From assembly GCF_003008575.1 (NCBI RefSeq), contig NZ_CP027667.1, forward strand, positions 248,001 to 312,000: 64,000 nucleotides of DNA, read 5' to 3'. This document shows, in pieces, positions 22,255-31,092 of this stretch. Origin of the DNA: Melaminivora suipulveris. GTDB taxonomy: Bacteria; Pseudomonadota; Gammaproteobacteria; Burkholderiales; Burkholderiaceae_C. The stretch's first letter is position 1. Each line of letters starts with the position of its first letter. The notes beneath the pieces were generated by a model that ran no database searches, was not told where the DNA came from, and saw only the letters and a program-made list of their open reading frames with translations. The translations under genes and the position numbers were made by a program.

Positions 22255-22284
22255 GCGGCCGGGCCTTTTGATGGGCCCGGCCGC
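22255..22284 (+). terminator. GC-rich hairpin after rpsA
   Basis: GCGGCCGGGCC pairs with GGGCCCGGCCGC a few bases after the rpsA stop. No T-run follows, so it may be a pause or an RNA-stability hairpin and not a full terminator. Confidence 0.5.
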
Positions 22285-22316
22285 CACGGCCAGCGCTGCG
22301 GAGCTGGCTGCCAGCA

Positions 22317-22345
22317 GCGGGCGCCCAGGGCGCCCGCTTTTGTTT
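22317..22345 (+). terminator. terminator between rpsA and ihfB
   Basis: GCGGGCGCC pairs with GGCGCCCGC around CAG and is followed by TTTTGTTT. It lies 71 bases after the rpsA stop. Confidence 0.75.
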
Positions 22346-22381
22346 GGCCCGTCCGCGGGCCTCTTTCAAGCTTCCAACGCC

Positions 22382-22675
22382 ATGACCCGATCCGATCTCG
22401 TCGATGAACTCGCAGCCCGCTTCGCCCAGCTCACCCAGCGCGACGCCGAGCTGGCCGTGAAGACCATCCTGGACGCGGTCAGCGACGCGTTGGTGCGCGG
22501 CCATCGTATCGAGGTGCGCGGCTTCGGCAGCTTCTCCGTCAATCGCCGCCCGCCGCGCATGGGCCGAAACCCGCGCACCGGCGACGCCGTGCTGATCCCG
22601 GAAAAGCGTGTGCCGCACTTCAAGCCCGGCAAGGCGCTGCGCGAGGCGGTGGACCGGCAGACACCTGCGGCCTGA
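22382..22675 (+). CDS. ihfB: integration host factor subunit beta
   Basis: A 97-residue DNA-bending protein that forms a dimer with IhfA (encoded at 37446-37793). It begins [14 protein letters not shown] and carries the DNA-minor-groove arm with [17 protein letters not shown], including the conserved intercalating proline region. The start at 22382 is chosen because the family begins MTKSEL-like; the frame is open further up without homology. The position after rpsA is the normal one. Confidence 0.95.
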   Translation: MTRSDLVDELAARFAQLTQRDAELAVKTILDAVSDALVRGHRIEVRGFGSFSVNRRPPRMGRNPRTGDAVLIPEKRVPHFKPGKALREAVDRQTPAA

Positions 22676-22689
22676 ACACGCCTGGCGTT

Positions 22690-22760
22690 TGCTATATAAA
22701 ATATAGCTAACTGCGCATATTCCACGCCGGCGCAAGGCATTTTTCGCTACAAATTTAGCT
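22690..22760 (+). repeat. dispersed intergenic repeat, copy E
   Basis: TATAGCTAACTGCGCATAT is followed by TCCACGCCGGCGCAAGGC and ATTTTTCGCTACAAATT. It fills the ihfB-lapA gap. A -10-like TAAAAT follows at 22798-22803 and may belong to lapA. Confidence 0.7.
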
Positions 22761-22833
22761 TTTCTGCACCGCCTGGGGGACCCACGCGCACCGCGCCTAA
22801 AATGGCGCGGCCTGGGTCGGAGTCGAGCGCGCA

Positions 22834-23148
22834 ATGAAATACTTCCTGTGGCTGCTCAAGGCAGCCATTTTTTTCACCCTCTTCGCCTTCGCGCTGAACA
22901 ACCAGCAAAGCGCGACGGTGCATTTTTTCTTTGGCACGCACTGGACGGCGCCGCTGGTGCTGGTGGTGCTGACGGCCTTTGCCTTTGGCGTGGTCGTCGG
23001 CGCCCTGGGCATGGTGCCGCGCTGGTGGCGCCACCGCGCGGCCGCCCGCCGGGCGGTGGCAGCGCCCGCCGCCGCGCCGCCCGACGAGACAGCCGTTCCC
23101 TCGCCCACCGAAGGCGCCCTGATCGCCCCGCCCCTGCATGGACTTTGA
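22834..23148 (+). CDS. lapA: lipopolysaccharide assembly protein A domain protein (LapA)
   Basis: A 104-residue inner-membrane protein with two hydrophobic helices (about residues 5-20 and 40-62) and NNQQSATVHFFFG between them, the DUF1049/LapA pattern. In E. coli LapA works with LapB to regulate LPS synthesis. The C-terminus is Ala/Pro-rich. It overlaps lapB by 11 bases, which supports the pairing. Confidence 0.88.
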   Translation: MKYFLWLLKAAIFFTLFAFALNNQQSATVHFFFGTHWTAPLVLVVLTAFAFGVVVGALGMVPRWWRHRAAARRAVAAPAAAPPDETAVPSPTEGALIAPPLHGL

Positions 23149-24289
23149 CCTGAGCTGGATCCTGCTGGGCCTGCCGATCGCCTTCGGCCTGGGCTGGCTG
23201 GCCTCGCGCCTGGACCTGCGACAGTTGCGCCAGGACAGCCGCCGTGCGCCCAAGGCGTACTTCAAGGGCCTGAACTACCTGCTCAACGAGCAGCAGGACC
23301 AGGCCATCGACGCCTTCATCGAGGCCGTGCAGAACGACCCGGACACGACCGAGCTGCACTTTGCCCTGGGCAATTTGTTTCGCCGCCGTGGCGAGTACAA
23401 CCGCGCCGTGCGCGTGCACGAGCACCTGCTGTCGCGCGGCGACCTCTCGCGCGGCGACCGCGAGCGCGCCCAGCACGCGCTGGCACTGGATTTTCTGAAG
23501 GCCGGCCTGCTGGACCGCGCCGAGGACGCGCTACGCCGCCTGGAGGGCACGCCCTTCGAGACCCAGGCGCGCATGGCGCTTTTGGCCATCTACGAACGCT
23601 CGCGCGACTGGCCACAGGCCAGCGACATCGCCCGGCGCATGCAGGGCGCACACCAGGGCGACTTCAGCACGCGCCAGGCGCACTACCTGTGCGAGCAAGC
23701 CCAGGCGCGCTCCGCCCAGGGCGAGCTGGACGCCGCCCGCGCGCTGCTGGAGCAGGCCGTGGCCACCGCGCCGCAGGCGCCGCGCGCGCGCATCGAGCTG
23801 GCGCGGCTGCACCAGCGCATGGGCGATGCCGCCGCCACGCTGCGCGTGCTGAACGAGCTGGCCGAAGCGGCACCCGCCGCGCTGCCGCTGGCGGCGTCGC
23901 TGCTGGTCGAGGCCGCCAGCGCCGCAGGCCGGACCGACGCCGCGCACGCGCTGCTGGTGCGCCATTACGAGGCCACGCCGGCGCTGGACCTGCTGGACGC
24001 CATCGTCGCACTGGAGGCCGTCGGCGCGCCCGAGCGGGCGCGCGAGTGGTACGTGCGCCACCTGGAGCGCGAGCCCTCGCTGGTGGCCGCCGCGCGCTGG
24101 CTGGCCGGCGAGCAGCTGACGCAGCAGCAGTTCCACCCCCAGGTGCAGCGCGCGCTGGAGCACGCCAGCCGGCCGTTGACGCGTTATCGCTGCGCCGCGT
24201 GCGGCTTCGAGGCGCGCCAGCACTTCTGGCAGTGCCCCGGCTGCCAGAGCTGGGACAGCTACCCGGCGCGCCGCGTCGAAGAGCTGTAG
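23138..24289 (+). CDS. lapB: lipopolysaccharide assembly protein B (TPR protein)
   Basis: A 383-residue protein: one N-terminal membrane helix (WILLGLPIAFGLGWLA), then tetratricopeptide repeats from about residue 45 (YFKGLNYLLNEQQDQAIDAF) to about 340, and a C-terminal rubredoxin-like zinc motif CAAC...CPGC (about 348-366). This matches LapB/YciM, which in E. coli brings LpxC to FtsH for degradation and so sets the LPS level. It faces the cytosol. It is translationally coupled to lapA. Confidence 0.93.
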   Translation: MDFDLSWILLGLPIAFGLGWLASRLDLRQLRQDSRRAPKAYFKGLNYLLNEQQDQAIDAFIEAVQNDPDTTELHFALGNLFRRRGEYNRAVRVHEHLLSRGDLSRGDRERAQHALALDFLKAGLLDRAEDALRRLEGTPFETQARMALLAIYERSRDWPQASDIARRMQGAHQGDFSTRQAHYLCEQAQARSAQGELDAARALLEQAVATAPQAPRARIELARLHQRMGDAAATLRVLNELAEAAPAALPLAASLLVEAASAAGRTDAAHALLVRHYEATPALDLLDAIVALEAVGAPERAREWYVRHLEREPSLVAAARWLAGEQLTQQQFHPQVQRALEHASRPLTRYRCAACGFEARQHFWQCPGCQSWDSYPARRVEEL

Positions 24290-24363
24290 CACGCTGCCTG
24301 GTTGTCAGTTCGCGGCCGGCCGGGCACATTCCGGGCATTTCCACTCGACCACGAGGTCACGCC

Positions 24364-24702
24364 ATGCGCCTGCCCCTTGCCCTGACCGTCGGTTTGCTGC
24401 TGGCCGCGGCCCTTTTGCTGGTCTGGCGCCCGGCGGCGGCGCAGCCGGCCCATGTGCCCGCGCAGCAGGTCGAGGTCAACCACGCCAGCGAAGCGCAACT
24501 GGACGGCATCCGCGGCCTGGGCCCGGCCACCACGCGGCGCATCCTGGCGGCGCGCGCCGAGCGGCCGTTCGCCGACTGGCGGGACCTGGTCGACCGCGTC
24601 AAGGGCGTCGGCGCGCTGCTGGCCGCGCGGCTGTCGCAAGAGGGCCTGACGGTGCAAGGCCAGCCGTTTCAGGCGCCCCCAGCCGCCTCCGCCCCGCGCT
24701 GA
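24364..24702 (+). CDS. ComEA-like helix-hairpin-helix protein, exported
   Basis: A 112-residue protein with an N-terminal hydrophobic signal (LALTVGLLLAAALLLVW, possible cleavage after AQPA) and a helix-hairpin-helix DNA-binding region: VNHASEAQLDGIRGLGPATT, ILAARAERPF and VKGVGALLAARL. ComEA proteins bind incoming DNA in the periplasm during transformation. Whether this copy works in competence is not known, since no other competence genes are here. ATG 24364 is the first start that gives the signal peptide. Confidence 0.85.
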   Translation: MRLPLALTVGLLLAAALLLVWRPAAAQPAHVPAQQVEVNHASEAQLDGIRGLGPATTRRILAARAERPFADWRDLVDRVKGVGALLAARLSQEGLTVQGQPFQAPPAASAPR

Positions 24703-24714
24703 CGCGCCCCGCCT

Positions 24715-24790
24715 GGAGTGCAGGAGAAAAACGCCTTCCAGCCTGCGTCGGCGCCAGCTTGTTTGCTTGATTTTCATAGCACAGGCGTGT
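24715..24790 (-). repeat. degenerate dispersed repeat, copy F
   Basis: Read on the minus strand: GCTATGAAAATCAAGC, then GGCGCCGACGCAGGCTGGAAG and GCGTTTTTCTCCTG. The core is interrupted by a few extra bases, so this is a weak member of the family. It lies between the comEA-like gene and the Mrp operon. Confidence 0.45.
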
Positions 24791-24818
24791 GCGCGTTGCC
24801 GCCTAGAATGCGCGCTTC

Positions 24819-27797
24819 ATGTCCCTGGTTTTCCTCGTCCTTCTGCCGTTCGTGGGCAGTCTGCTGGCCGCTGTGTTGCCGGCCAACGCGCGCAACACCG
24901 AGTCCACGCTGGCCGGGGTGATCGCGCTGTTTTGCACCGTGCAGACGGCGCTGGCGTTCCCGCGCATCGAGGACGGCGGCGTGCTGCGCGAGGACATCGA
25001 CTGGCTGCCCGCCCTGGGCCTGCAGATGTCCCTTCGCATGGACGGTTTCGCCTGGATGTTCGCCATGCTGGTGTTCGGCATCGGCACGCTGGTGGTGCTG
25101 TATGCGCGCTACTACATGTCGCCCAATGACCCGGTGCCGCGCTTTTTCTCGTTCTTCCTGGCCTTCATGGGGGCCATGGCCGGCGTGGTGCTGTCGGGCA
25201 ATCTGATCGTGCTGGTGTTCTTCTGGGAGCTGACCAGCCTGTTTTCCTTCCTGCTGATCGGCTACTGGCACCACCGGCGCGATGCGCGGCGCGGCGCGCG
25301 CATGGCGCTCACGGTGACGGCCGGCGGCGGGCTGTGCCTGCTGGCGGGTGTGCTGGTCATCGGCCACATCGTCGGCAGCTACGACCTGGAGCACGTGCTG
25401 CAGTCAGCCGAGCTGCTGCGCGGCCATCCCCTGTACCTGACGGCACTGGTGCTGGTGCTGCTGGGCGCCTTCACCAAGAGCGCGCAGTTTCCCTTCCACT
25501 TCTGGCTGCCGCACGCCATGGCCGCGCCCACGCCGGTCTCGGCCTATTTGCACTCGGCCACCATGGTCAAGGCGGGCGTTTTCCTGCTGGCGCGGCTGTG
25601 GCCGGTGATGGGCGATACCGAGGCCTGGTTCTGGCTGGTTGGCGGCGCGGGCGTGTGCACGCTCCTGGTGGGCGGCTACGCGGCGCTGTTCCAGAACGAT
25701 TTGAAGGGCCTGCTGGCGTATTCGACCATCTCGCATCTGGGATTGATCGTGCTGCTGCTGGGCCTGAACAGCCGGCTGGCGGCCGTCGCGGCGGTCTTTC
25801 ACATCATGAACCACGCGACCTTCAAGGCCTCGCTGTTCATGGCCGCCGGCATCATCGACCACGAAAGCGGCACGCGCGACATTCGGCGCCTGTCGGGCCT
25901 GCGCGTGATGATGCCGATTACCGCCACGCTGGCGGCGGTGGCCAGCGCGGCCATGGCCGGCGTGCCGCTGCTCAACGGCTTTCTGTCCAAGGAGATGTTC
26001 TTTGCCGAGACGGTCTACCTGAATGCCTCACCGCTGGTGGCCGTGCTGCTGCCGGCCGCCGCCACGCTGGGCGGCATGTTCAGCGTGGCGTATTCGCTGC
26101 GCTTCGTGGTGGACGTGTTCGGCGGTCCGCCGGCACGCGACCTGCCGCATGAGCCGCACGAGCCGCCGCACTGGATGCGCGTGCCGGTCGAACTTTTGGT
26201 GCTGATCTGTCTTGTAGTGGGCATCTTCCCGGCCTGGGCCGTGGGCCGTTATCTGGACGCAGCGGCGCTGCCGGTAGTCGGTGGCGAGCTTCCGCCCTTC
26301 AACCTGGCGCTGTGGCACGGCGTGAATACGCCTCTCATCATGAGCCTGGTGGCGCTGGCCGGCGGCACGGCGCTGTACCTGTTCGTGCGCCGCCAGCGCG
26401 AGGCCGGCCGCGTGGATGCGCCGCCGCTGATGTACCGCATCGACGGCAAGCGCATCTTCGAGGGCGCCCTGGCGCTGCTGTCCGGCGCCAGCCGCGCCGG
26501 CCGCAGCGCGCTGTCCACCAGCCGGCTGCAGTGGCAGATGCTGTGGCTGGTCCTGGCCACGCTCGCCGCGGGCATCGCGCCAGTGCTGCTGGCGGGCAGC
26601 AGCGCCGACTCCGCCGGGCGCGCGCTGCTGCCCCTGTCGGCATCCTTCGTGCTGCTGTGGACGGTGGGCGCGGTGTGCGCGCTGGCGGCGGCCTGGCAGG
26701 CCAAGTACCACCGCCTGGCGGCGCTGGTCTTCATGGGCGGCGCCGGGCTGTGCGTGTGCATCACCTTCCTGTGGTTTTCCGCGCCCGATCTGGCGTTGAC
26801 GCAGCTGGCGGTGGAGGTAGTGACCACCGTCCTGATCCTGCTGGGCCTGCGCTGGCTGCCGCGGCGCGACGCCCGGCTGCCCGCGGCCGAGCCCAGCGCC
26901 CTGGCCACGCGGGCGCGCCGCCTGCGCGACCTGGTGGTGGCGCTGGCCGCCGGCGGCGGCATGGCCTGGCTGGCCCTGGCGATGATGAGCCGCCCGTTCG
27001 CCGAGAGCACCTCCACCTTCTTCCTGCAGCGCGCGCTGTCCGAGGGCGGCGGCACCAACGTCGTCAACGTCATGCTGGTGGACTTCCGCGGCTTCGACAC
27101 GTTCGGCGAGATCATCGTGCTGGGCGTCGTCGCGCTCACCGTCTATGCCCTGCTGCGGCGCTTTCGCCCGGCCGGCGAGGCCATGGACCTGCCCGAGCAG
27201 CAACGCTTTCTGCCCGCCGACCTGCAGACCGACCTGCTGAACCCGCGCAACGCGCCCGACACCGCCATCGGCTACCTGATGGTGCCGGCGGTGCTGGTGC
27301 GGCTGCTGCTGCCGTTCACCGCGCTGGTGGCGTTTTATCTGTTCCTGCGCGGCCACGACAAGCCGGGCGGCGGCTTCGTCGCCGGGCTGGTGTTCTCGGT
27401 CGGGCTGCTGCTGCAATACATCGTCTCGGGCACGGAGTGGGTCGAGGCACACATGCGGCTGTTTCCGCGCCGCTGGATCGCCACCGGCATGTTCCTGGCC
27501 CTGGCCACGGGCCTGGGCTCGGTGGCGCTGGGCTATCCGTTCCTGACCAGCCACATGGCGCACCTGCGTCTGCCGCTGGTGGGCGAGCTGCACCTGGCCA
27601 GCGCGTTGTTTTTCGACGCCGGCGTGTTCGCGCTGGTGGTGGGCTCGACGCTGCTGATCCTCACGGCCATCGCCCACCAGTCGGTGCGCAGCCACCGCTG
27701 GCACGCCCGCCTGCTGGAGGAGGAACAGTTGGCCATGGCCGCCCTGGTCAGCTACGACGACGAGCCGCCGCCAATGGCGTCGCAGGGAGCGCGCTGA
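24819..27797 (+). CDS. mrpA: Mrp Na+/H+ antiporter subunit A fused to subunit B
   Basis: A 992-residue inner-membrane protein and the largest subunit of the multi-gene monovalent cation/proton antiporter. The N-terminal part (to about 500) is related to NuoL of respiratory complex I (HFWLPHAMAAPTPVSAYLHS, LLAYSTISHLGLI). The C-terminal part from about residue 815 (YLMVPAVLVRLLLPFTALVA, GHDKPGGGFVAGLVFSVGLL) corresponds to MrpB/MnhB, so A and B are fused, as in group 2 Mrp systems. It is the first of six overlapping genes. The ion specificity (Na+, Li+ or K+) is not visible. Confidence 0.94.
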   Translation: MSLVFLVLLPFVGSLLAAVLPANARNTESTLAGVIALFCTVQTALAFPRIEDGGVLREDIDWLPALGLQMSLRMDGFAWMFAMLVFGIGTLVVLYARYYMSPNDPVPRFFSFFLAFMGAMAGVVLSGNLIVLVFFWELTSLFSFLLIGYWHHRRDARRGARMALTVTAGGGLCLLAGVLVIGHIVGSYDLEHVLQSAELLRGHPLYLTALVLVLLGAFTKSAQFPFHFWLPHAMAAPTPVSAYLHSATMVKAGVFLLARLWPVMGDTEAWFWLVGGAGVCTLLVGGYAALFQNDLKGLLAYSTISHLGLIVLLLGLNSRLAAVAAVFHIMNHATFKASLFMAAGIIDHESGTRDIRRLSGLRVMMPITATLAAVASAAMAGVPLLNGFLSKEMFFAETVYLNASPLVAVLLPAAATLGGMFSVAYSLRFVVDVFGGPPARDLPHEPHEPPHWMRVPVELLVLICLVVGIFPAWAVGRYLDAAALPVVGGELPPFNLALWHGVNTPLIMSLVALAGGTALYLFVRRQREAGRVDAPPLMYRIDGKRIFEGALALLSGASRAGRSALSTSRLQWQMLWLVLATLAAGIAPVLLAGSSADSAGRALLPLSASFVLLWTVGAVCALAAAWQAKYHRLAALVFMGGAGLCVCITFLWFSAPDLALTQLAVEVVTTVLILLGLRWLPRRDARLPAAEPSALATRARRLRDLVVALAAGGGMAWLALAMMSRPFAESTSTFFLQRALSEGGGTNVVNVMLVDFRGFDTFGEIIVLGVVALTVYALLRRFRPAGEAMDLPEQQRFLPADLQTDLLNPRNAPDTAIGYLMVPAVLVRLLLPFTALVAFYLFLRGHDKPGGGFVAGLVFSVGLLLQYIVSGTEWVEAHMRLFPRRWIATGMFLALATGLGSVALGYPFLTSHMAHLRLPLVGELHLASALFFDAGVFALVVGSTLLILTAIAHQSVRSHRWHARLLEEEQLAMAALVSYDDEPPPMASQGAR

Positions 27798-28162
27798 TGG
27801 AGATCGTGCTGGCGCTGGCGATTGGCGTACTCACCGGCTCGGGCGTGTGGCTGCTGCTGCGCCCGCGTACCTTCCAGGTCATCATGGGCCTGTCGCTGCT
27901 GTCGTATGCGGTGAACCTGTTCATCTTCAGCATGGGCCGGCTGGGCCTGGCCATGGGCCGCGAGCCGGTGCTGGCGCCCGGCGTGCCGCAGGACCTGCAG
28001 CACTACGCCGACCCGCTGCCGCAGGCGCTGGTGCTCACGGCCATCGTCATCGGCTTCGCCATGACGGCGCTGTTCCTGGTGGTGCTGCTGGCCTCGCGCG
28101 GCGTCAGCGGTACCGACCACGTGGATGGCGCGCAGGCTCCCGGCAGCCAGGAGATGCCATGA
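27797..28162 (+). CDS. mrpC: Mrp antiporter subunit C
   Basis: A 121-residue membrane protein homologous to NuoK, with three hydrophobic helices and MGLSLLSYAVNLFIFSMG and QALVLTAIVIGFAMTALFLV. Its ATG overlaps the last base of the mrpA stop, and its stop overlaps the mrpD start, so the operon is tightly coupled. Confidence 0.93.
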   Translation: MEIVLALAIGVLTGSGVWLLLRPRTFQVIMGLSLLSYAVNLFIFSMGRLGLAMGREPVLAPGVPQDLQHYADPLPQALVLTAIVIGFAMTALFLVVLLASRGVSGTDHVDGAQAPGSQEMP

Positions 28163-29883
28163 ACGCGCTGCTGACGGCCCTGGCCGAGCGCTGCATGCCG
28201 CACCTGATGCTGGCGCCCGTCGCCCTGCCGCTGTTCACCGCCATGCTGACGCTGCTGATGCGCGAGGAGCGCCAGCGCGTCAAGCTGGGGCTGAACATCG
28301 TCTCCACGGCGCTGGGCCTGCTGGTTGCCGTGGCGCTGCTGCGCTGGGCGCACCACAGCGCCGGCGCGACCGGCATGGGCGTGTACCTGGAGGGCAACTG
28401 GGCGGCGCCGTTCGGCATCGTGCTGGTGCTGGATCGCCTGAGTGCACTGATGCTGGTGCTGACCAGCGCCATCGCCCTGTGCGCGGTGGTCTTTGCCGGC
28501 ACGCGCTGGCACCGCGCGGGGGTGCACTTTCACACCCTGTACCAGCTGCAGCTGATGGGGCTGGCCGGCGCCTTCTTGACGGGTGACCTGTTCAACCTGT
28601 TCGTGTTCTTCGAGATCATGCTGGCCGCCTCCTATGGCCTGCTGCTGCATGGCTCGGGGCGCGCGCGCGTGCAGTCGGGGCTGCACTACATCGCCATCAA
28701 CCTGGCGGCGTCGTCGCTGTTTTTGATCGGCGCGTCCATGCTGTATGGCATCACCGGTACGCTGAACATGGCCGACCTGGCGCGCAGCGTGCCGCTGGTG
28801 GCGCCGCAGGACCTGGGCCTGCTGCACGCGGCGGCGGCCATCCTGGCCACGGCCTTCCTCATCAAGGCGGCGGTGTGGCCGCTGAACTTCTGGCTGGTGC
28901 CGGCCTACAGCGCCGCCACGGCGCCGGTGGGAGCGCTGTTCGCCATCATGACCAAGGTCGGCGTCTATACCCTGCTGCGGCTGTGGACGCTGATGTTCGG
29001 CAGCGAAGCCGGCGCCTCGGCGCTGTTTGGCGGGCCCTGGCTGATCGCCGCCGGCATGGCGACCATGGCGTTTGGCGGCATCGGCATCATGGCCTCGCAG
29101 CGGCCGGTGCAGCTGGCGTGCTTCGCGGCCCTGCTGTCCTCGGGCACGGTGCTGGCGGCGTCCGGCTTCGGCCAGAACTCGCTCACGGCCGCGATGCTGT
29201 ACTACCTGCCGGGCTCGACCATGGGGATTGCCGCGCTGTTCCTGCTGGCCGACCTGATAGAGCGCTGGCGCACGGACGGCACGGCGCTGCGCGCCGATGA
29301 CGGCGACGAGGCGCCCTTCCTGACCCCCGAGCTGGTGCCCCGCCCCGGCCTGAACCTGGACGACGACGAGGAGGTGCTGGTCGGCCAGGCCATTCCCGCC
29401 GCCGCAGCGCTGCTGGGCCTGGGCTGGCTGGTGTGCGCGCTGGTCATCGCCGGCATGCCGCCGCTGTCGGGCTTCGTGGGCAAGTTCGCCATGCTGACGG
29501 CGTTGCTCAACCCGTTGGGCCTGGGCTCCTCGGCGGGCGCGCAGCCCGGCGTGGCCGGCTGGGCGCTGCTGACGCTTTTGATCGCCACCGGGCTTTTGTC
29601 GCTGCTGGCGCTGACGCGCGCCGGCATGCGCAACTTCTGGGCGGCGTCGGAGCGCGCCGCGCCGCGCCTGCACGTGCTGGAGGGCCTGCCGGTGGCGGCG
29701 CTGCTGCTGGCCTGCGTGGCGCTGACCCTGCGCGCCGAGCCGGCCCTGCGCTTCACCGAGGCCGCGTCCAACAGCTTGCACGCGCCCGAGACCTATATCC
29801 GCGCCGTGCTCGATGCCCGCCCCCTGCCCGGCCCGGCTTCGGCCGCTGACGACCCGGCCATCCCGCAGGCGCGCCGACCATGA
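28159..29883 (+). CDS. mrpD: Mrp antiporter subunit D
   Basis: A 574-residue membrane protein related to NuoM/NuoN. Seen in the sequence are GDLFNLFVFFEIMLAASYGL, IKAAVWPLNFWLVPAYSAA (with the conserved Lys of the proton path) and GMPPLSGFVGKFAM. The ATG overlaps mrpC (ATGA). A hydrophilic loop at about 370-410 is rich in Asp and Glu. Confidence 0.94.
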   Translation: MNALLTALAERCMPHLMLAPVALPLFTAMLTLLMREERQRVKLGLNIVSTALGLLVAVALLRWAHHSAGATGMGVYLEGNWAAPFGIVLVLDRLSALMLVLTSAIALCAVVFAGTRWHRAGVHFHTLYQLQLMGLAGAFLTGDLFNLFVFFEIMLAASYGLLLHGSGRARVQSGLHYIAINLAASSLFLIGASMLYGITGTLNMADLARSVPLVAPQDLGLLHAAAAILATAFLIKAAVWPLNFWLVPAYSAATAPVGALFAIMTKVGVYTLLRLWTLMFGSEAGASALFGGPWLIAAGMATMAFGGIGIMASQRPVQLACFAALLSSGTVLAASGFGQNSLTAAMLYYLPGSTMGIAALFLLADLIERWRTDGTALRADDGDEAPFLTPELVPRPGLNLDDDEEVLVGQAIPAAAALLGLGWLVCALVIAGMPPLSGFVGKFAMLTALLNPLGLGSSAGAQPGVAGWALLTLLIATGLLSLLALTRAGMRNFWAASERAAPRLHVLEGLPVAALLLACVALTLRAEPALRFTEAASNSLHAPETYIRAVLDARPLPGPASAADDPAIPQARRP

Positions 29884-30371
29884 AGAAGCTCCTGCCCGCG
29901 CCCCTGGTCTCGCTCGGCCTGTTCCTGATCTGGCTGATGCTGAACCACTCCGTCAGCGTCGGCCACCTGCTGCTGGCCAGCCTGCTGGCGCTGGCGCTGC
30001 CTTTGATGTTCGCCTCGCTGCGCCCGCAGAAGGTGCGCGTGCGCCGGCCGCTGACCATCCTGCGCCTGTGCTTTATCGTCATGGTGGACACGACCGAGTC
30101 CAACATCGCAGTGCTGCGCGCGCTGCTGCGTCCGGGCCCGCCGCAGCACCCGGCCGATTTCGTGATCATCCCGCTGCAGCTGCGCGACCCCAACGCCCTG
30201 GCGGTGCTGGCGATGATCGTGTGCATCACGCCCGGTACCTCCTGGGCCGAGCTGTCGCTGGACCGATCCCTGCTCATGCTGCACGTGCTGGAAGTCGCCG
30301 ATGCGCAGGCCATCGTGCACCACGTCAAGACGCGCTACGAGCAACCGCTGATGGAGATTTTCGAGTCATGA
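29880..30371 (+). CDS. mrpE: Mrp antiporter subunit E
   Basis: A 163-residue protein with two N-terminal helices and a conserved cytosolic part (VDTTESNIAVLRALLRPG, MIVCITPGTSWAEL). It is a structural subunit of the antiporter complex. It overlaps both mrpD and mrpF by four bases. Confidence 0.93.
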   Translation: MKKLLPAPLVSLGLFLIWLMLNHSVSVGHLLLASLLALALPLMFASLRPQKVRVRRPLTILRLCFIVMVDTTESNIAVLRALLRPGPPQHPADFVIIPLQLRDPNALAVLAMIVCITPGTSWAELSLDRSLLMLHVLEVADAQAIVHHVKTRYEQPLMEIFES

Positions 30372-30652
30372 CCTCATCCCCCGTGCTGGCCTGGGCACTG
30401 CCCGTGGCGCTGGTGGTGCTGGCGCTGGCCATGCTGCTGTGCCTGGCGCGCGTGGCCTGGGGCCCGCACGCGCAGGACCGCGTGCTGGCGCTGGATTGCA
30501 TGTACCTGAACGGCATGCTGGTGATGCTGCTGCTGGGCATCCAGTACGCCAGCACCAACTACTTCGAGGCGGCGATGCTGATCGCGCTGCTGGGCTTCGT
30601 CAGCTCCACCGCCCTGGCCAAGTTCCTGCTGCGCGGCGAGGTCATCGAATGA
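30368..30652 (+). CDS. mrpF: Mrp antiporter subunit F
   Basis: A 94-residue protein with three hydrophobic helices and the family segment GPHAQDRVLALDCMYLNGML. It overlaps mrpE and mrpG by four bases each. The ATG at 30368 is the only start that places it in the coupled operon. Confidence 0.92.
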   Translation: MTSSPVLAWALPVALVVLALAMLLCLARVAWGPHAQDRVLALDCMYLNGMLVMLLLGIQYASTNYFEAAMLIALLGFVSSTALAKFLLRGEVIE

Positions 30653-31014
30653 GCGCCGCGCAGCCGTTGCCGCTGTGGCTGGACGTCACCGTCTCGGCGC
30701 TGGTGCTGCTGGGCGCGTTCATCGCTTTCATGGGCTCGTTCGGCCTGCTGCGGCTCAAGACCTACTTCGAGCGCGTGCATGCGCCGTCCATCATCGCCAC
30801 GCTGGCGACCTGGTGCGTCATGCACGCCACGCTGATTTACTTCTCGGCCATCGACGCGCTGGCGCTGCATGCGCTGCTGATCGCGCTGTTCATCGCTGTG
30901 ACCGTGCCGGTCACGACCATCTTCCTGATGCGCGCGGCGCTGTTTCGCGCGCGCCGGCTGGGCGAGCCGGTCCCGCCCAGCCTGAGCAACGGCGGGCCGC
31001 CGCGTGAAACGTGA
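30649..31014 (+). CDS. mrpG: Mrp antiporter subunit G
   Basis: A 121-residue protein with three hydrophobic helices; FMGSFGLLRLKTYFERVHAP matches MrpG/MnhG. It is the last gene of the six-gene operon. After it comes repeat copy G and the convergent 5-oxoprolinase gene. Confidence 0.92.
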   Translation: MSAAQPLPLWLDVTVSALVLLGAFIAFMGSFGLLRLKTYFERVHAPSIIATLATWCVMHATLIYFSAIDALALHALLIALFIAVTVPVTTIFLMRAALFRARRLGEPVPPSLSNGGPPRET

Positions 31015-31031
31015 GTCCATCAAACTCACTT

Positions 31032-31091
31032 ATCGATAGCAAACTATCGTTATTCCACGCCGACTCAAGCCGTTTTTTGCTTGAAATTCCC
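31032..31091 (+). repeat. dispersed intergenic repeat, copy G
   Basis: TATCGATAGCAAACTATCG is followed by TTATTCCACGCCGACTCAAG and CCGTTTTTTGCTTGAAATTC. It fills the gap between the convergent mrpG and 5-oxoprolinase genes and ends one base before the latter's stop codon. Confidence 0.8.
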
Positions 31092-31092
31092 C